From NCBI RefSeq assembly GCF_000024725.1, contig NC_013960.1:1510261-1574260 (forward strand): a stretch of 64,000 bases of DNA, given 5' to 3'. Positions 62,030-64,000 of this stretch are shown here, piece after piece (the first letter of the stretch is position 1; each line of letters starts with the position of its first letter). Made by a program: the position numbers and the translations under genes. The notes under the pieces are model-generated. The model ran no database searches. It was not told the DNA's origin and was given only the letters and a program-made list of their open reading frames with translations. Origin of the DNA: Nitrosococcus halophilus Nc 4 (GTDB taxonomy: Bacteria; Pseudomonadota; Gammaproteobacteria; Nitrosococcales; Nitrosococcaceae).

Positions 62030-62294
62030 GAAATCCTATATCAGGCCAGTTTGAAGTAATAGTGTTGGACTTCGCTTCAGTCATTGCGGCGTTGATGGGA
62101 TAAATAACTAAATCCCGTTCAGCGTAAATGCTCTTCACCCATATCGGCGTGGTTTCAAGTTCCGGCAGTTCGGCGCCTTCCTGCTTAATAATCGGGTTAT
62201 CTATCTTTTTCTTTAACAGCTGCTTCCTTTATCGCGTCCCCTTGATGGGCAACAAGCGGGGACTCGGGATGCCGTGTCGTATGGTCAAGTATCA

Positions 62295-62414
62295 TTGTGT
62301 GCGGTACAGAAGGGTTTGTCACCATACAAGACCTGACCCTTTTTTCTTCATTTCTTGTGTGCGGTACAGAAGGGTTTGTCACCATACAAGACCTGACCCT
62401 TTTTTCTTCATTTC
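62295..62414. repeat. 60-bp direct repeat, two copies, with terminator-like hairpin
   Basis: TTGTGTGCGGTACAGAAGGG...ACCCTTTTTTC at 62295-62354 and again at 62355-62414. Each carries AAGGGTTTGT / ACAA..ACCCTT pairings followed by TTTTTT on the plus strand. The same element ends each 817-bp unit. It contains GACCTGACCC (minus strand GGGTCAGGTC), a motif common in REP-type palindromes of this bacterial group. Confidence 0.7.
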
Positions 62415-62835
62415 TTCACCGCCCCCATCGCGATCGCTTGCAGTCGAAGCCATGCCTCTGCCAAACGGCGGGAGTTTGGGCTTGCAACCGCCTTTATCCA
62501 GCTACCCGAATCAAAAAGTCATGGGGGGACTTAAGGCTATCGCTGAACTTTTTGGTATTGGTTTGTGTTGCGACTGCTTGGAAAACCTGTGCTCGGGTAT
62601 TTGTTGTGCCCTAGCCGTACCCTTGATAGGGGGTGCTCGGGGTTCTTTTTTATCTTGATCCGACACGGAATTGAAAGTGAATACTTTGTTTAGTAAAAAT
62701 TTAGATTAAACAGGGGAATAAAACAATCGCATTTGAGAAGAATGGGGGCGGTTTCGCGCTGTTCAACTGACCTTACGAGTTGGCAAGTCGCGTATGCTGT
62801 GGGCACGAAGGGGCTGCCATTAATGGTTTTTGAGC
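62415..62835. other. Intergenic stretch
   Basis: A plus-strand frame is open to 62658, but it crosses the repeats and has no recognisable protein. Near 62787-62811 is a degenerate copy of the dispersed repeat seen at 17171-17197. Confidence 0.4.
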
Positions 62836-63243
62836 TTACTCTTTCCCGAGGCCGTTCTCTAGTTTTATGGGGGTGCTGGGGTTAAGCGCGGCATTTATCC
62901 CATCCAGGAGCACTTGATCATCAACAGGCTTGAAGAGAAATGCCACCGCTCCTGCTGCTAGGGCCCGAACTTGGCTTGCAGTATCTGTCCTGGCCGTGAT
63001 GAAGATGATGGGTAACTTGCAGTGGGCGGAGGCTAACTTTTCCTGGAGATCGAGGCCATTGATCCCAGGTAATTGGATATCAAGAATTAAACAACCCTTT
63101 TCGCGAGGATGTCCGGTTTGCAAGAAACTCTCGGCCGAGGTGAAAGTTTCTACGACAAAGCCTGCGGATTTGATGAGTCTTCTTAATGACCTGAGGACCG
63201 AGTCATCGTCATCCACGATATAGATGACGGCTTGATTCTCCAT
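62836..63243 (-). CDS. Single-domain response regulator (FixJ-type receiver)
   Basis: 135 residues from ATG at 63243 (MENQAVIYIVDDDDSVL), with a longer frame to 63258. Receiver domain: acidic pocket IVDDDDSV, phospho-acceptor LILDIQLPGI, Thr in IFITARTD and Lys in FLFKPVDDQ. It has no DNA-binding output domain; after the receiver only a short tail follows (NPSTPIKLENGLGKE). It lies downstream on the same strand as the FixJ-type regulator at 63438 and may act as a phosphate sink or stand-alone regulator. Confidence 0.88.
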   Translation of the reverse strand: MENQAVIYIVDDDDSVLRSLRRLIKSAGFVVETFTSAESFLQTGHPREKGCLILDIQLPGINGLDLQEKLASAHCKLPIIFITARTDTASQVRALAAGAVAFLFKPVDDQVLLDGINAALNPSTPIKLENGLGKE

Positions 63244-63437
63244 CGCCTTTAGTTCCAAGGGAGTTTTTGATTGGTTTAGCCCTCTTAGGGAAGGCTATGC
63301 CGCTGAGTGAAAAAATGGTTGATAATACAAATTTAAAGACGGGTGGAGGGAACCTACAATTAGACCTTAGCCTAATGTGGATTGGGCTCAAGGGTAAAGG
63401 TTTTGTCCTCTGGAGGTGTTCTAAAAAGGGTGGATGG

Positions 63438-64000
63438 TTAGTCTTCTGATGATTGAATTCCCATTTTCTCAGCCAGCCTGACTAGCTGGGCAAGGGATTT
63501 AGCCTGCATTTTCTCCATGACCCGAGCACGGTGCACTTTGATCGTCTTTTCGCTCCTTCCTAACTTAAAGGCGATCTGTTTGTTTAACAGTCCCGTAATG
63601 ACCAATTTGAATACTTCGGACTCGCGCGGCGTTAAGGATGTCAGGCGCTGTTGAACTTCTGTGATTTTGACTTGCTCCTGCATCGCCTGCCGGTTCAGCT
63701 CGACAGCTTTATGGATGGCATCCAAAAGGTACTGTTCATCGAGAGGTTTAGTAAGAAACTCAATGGCACCGCCCTTCATGGCCCGCACGCTCAGGGGGAT
63801 TGTTCCATGCCCGGTGATGAAGATAATCGGCAAATTGCAATGCAAAAACGCTAACTTATCTTGAAGATCAAATCCACTTGGTCCAGGCATTCGTACATCA
63901 AGAACAAGACCGGCCGGTCGAATTGTTGGCTCTCGGCGTAGGAATTCTTGCGCCGAAGCAAAGCTTTCAACCTGAAATCCGACTGACTTGATAAGCCGTT
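63438..64000 (-). CDS. FixJ/NarL-family response regulator, truncated by window
   Basis: At least 187 codons. Receiver (RLIKSVGFQVESFASAQEFL at the window edge, then LVLDVRMPGPSGFDLQ with the phospho-Asp, FLTKPLDEQYLLDAI) followed by a LuxR-type HTH (LTPRESEVFKLVITGLLNKQIAFKLG and KTIKVHRARVMEKM). FixJ-type regulators work with PAS-domain histidine kinases. The N-terminus lies beyond the edge of the window. A 194-bp gap separates it from the single-domain regulator downstream. Confidence 0.9.
   Translation of the reverse strand, partial: RLIKSVGFQVESFASAQEFLRREPTIRPAGLVLDVRMPGPSGFDLQDKLAFLHCNLPIIFITGHGTIPLSVRAMKGGAIEFLTKPLDEQYLLDAIHKAVELNRQAMQEQVKITEVQQRLTSLTPRESEVFKLVITGLLNKQIAFKLGRSEKTIKVHRARVMEKMQAKSLAQLVRLAEKMGIQSSED

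Larger units (their letters stand above)
59898..62348. repeat. Three tandem 817-bp direct repeats
   Basis: Units at 59898-60714, 60715-61531 and 61532-62348 look identical. Each contains, reading the minus strand from the right, a terminator-like hairpin, an upstream region with an open frame, the start codon and the first 166 or so codons of the haem-protein gene. The rightmost two units end by joining the next unit's hairpin instead of continuing the gene. 817 is not divisible by three. They are a recent tandem duplication in the promoter/5' end of the gene, or an assembly artefact. Confidence 0.9.

Noticed and set aside
62295-62414. CRISPR-like array
   Set aside because: Only two adjacent copies of a 60-bp unit with no spacers. 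It is a tandem repeat of a palindrome.
62128-62658. 176-residue plus-strand ORF through the repeat region
   Set aside because: It runs through the upstream sequence and twice through the 60-bp repeat. The repeated peptide is a by-product of DNA repetition.

Overview
The window looks like a chromosomal segment of a gammaproteobacterium, most plausibly a purple-sulfur-bacterium relative (Chromatiales) such as the ammonia oxidiser Nitrosococcus. The hints are a four-subunit group 3b [NiFe]-hydrogenase, a bacterial-type tmcA, glgC, metA, the ycjX/ycjF pair, an mlaA lipoprotein gene, many insertion sequences and many small dispersed repeats. No amo or rRNA gene is present, so the genus is an inference. 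I noticed no tRNA, rRNA or CRISPR.

Layout. Positions 1-5.1 kb are a scrap yard of mobile DNA. A Phd/VapC toxin-antitoxin pair has been split by a TnpB-type element, followed by an IS256-family copy, an IS4-family copy, and the broken reverse transcriptase and Avd genes of a diversity-generating retroelement (DGR). Positions 5.3-8.5 kb hold a two-gene conflict system. One gene encodes a TIR protein with a C-terminal adaptor domain. The other encodes the same adaptor domain at the N-terminus of a STAND NTPase ending in a formylglycine-enzyme/C-lectin sensor of the kind DGRs diversify. Positions 8.5-20.7 kb carry housekeeping and small genes (wbqC-like, ecsC-like, tmcA, glgC, capA-like, Sel1, metallo-beta-lactamase fold), an IS607 relic and an orphan antitoxin-like gene. 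Positions 21-28.9 kb run mostly on the minus strand: metA, a P-loop ATPase, osmC-like, VOC, sirtuin, a glycosyltransferase, mlaA and a periplasmic serine hydrolase. Positions 29.4-33.8 kb hold a multicopper oxidase, a truncated sigma54 activator and an Old Yellow Enzyme.

Positions 33.8-41.6 kb form an eight-gene, tightly coupled minus-strand envelope operon. It encodes two paralogous lipoproteins, a lytic transglycosylase, a SPOR-like anchored protein, an ExbD/TolR-like coiled-coil protein, a three- to four-helix membrane protein, a Cys-rich lipoprotein and an exported protein. I do not recognise it as a described system. Positions 42-49.9 kb carry an HDAC-family deacetylase, ycjX, ycjF, a UPF0182 membrane protein and a cation/proton antiporter. 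Positions 50-54.1 kb are hydBGDA, the group 3b hydrogenase operon, with an IS630-family element inserted just upstream.

Positions 55.4-64 kb contain a Cys-rich repeat protein, an IS4 remnant, a second nearly identical IS256 copy, a DUF3604 remnant and a secreted hydrazine-synthase-alpha-like haem protein. The 5' part of that last gene is present in three exact tandem copies of 817 bp. Two FixJ-type response regulators end the window.

The most interesting candidates are the TIR/STAND/lectin system with its decayed DGR, the 33.8-41.6 kb envelope operon, the hydrazine-synthase-like gene with its tandem amplification, and the TnpB insertion that separates an antitoxin from its own promoter and start codon.
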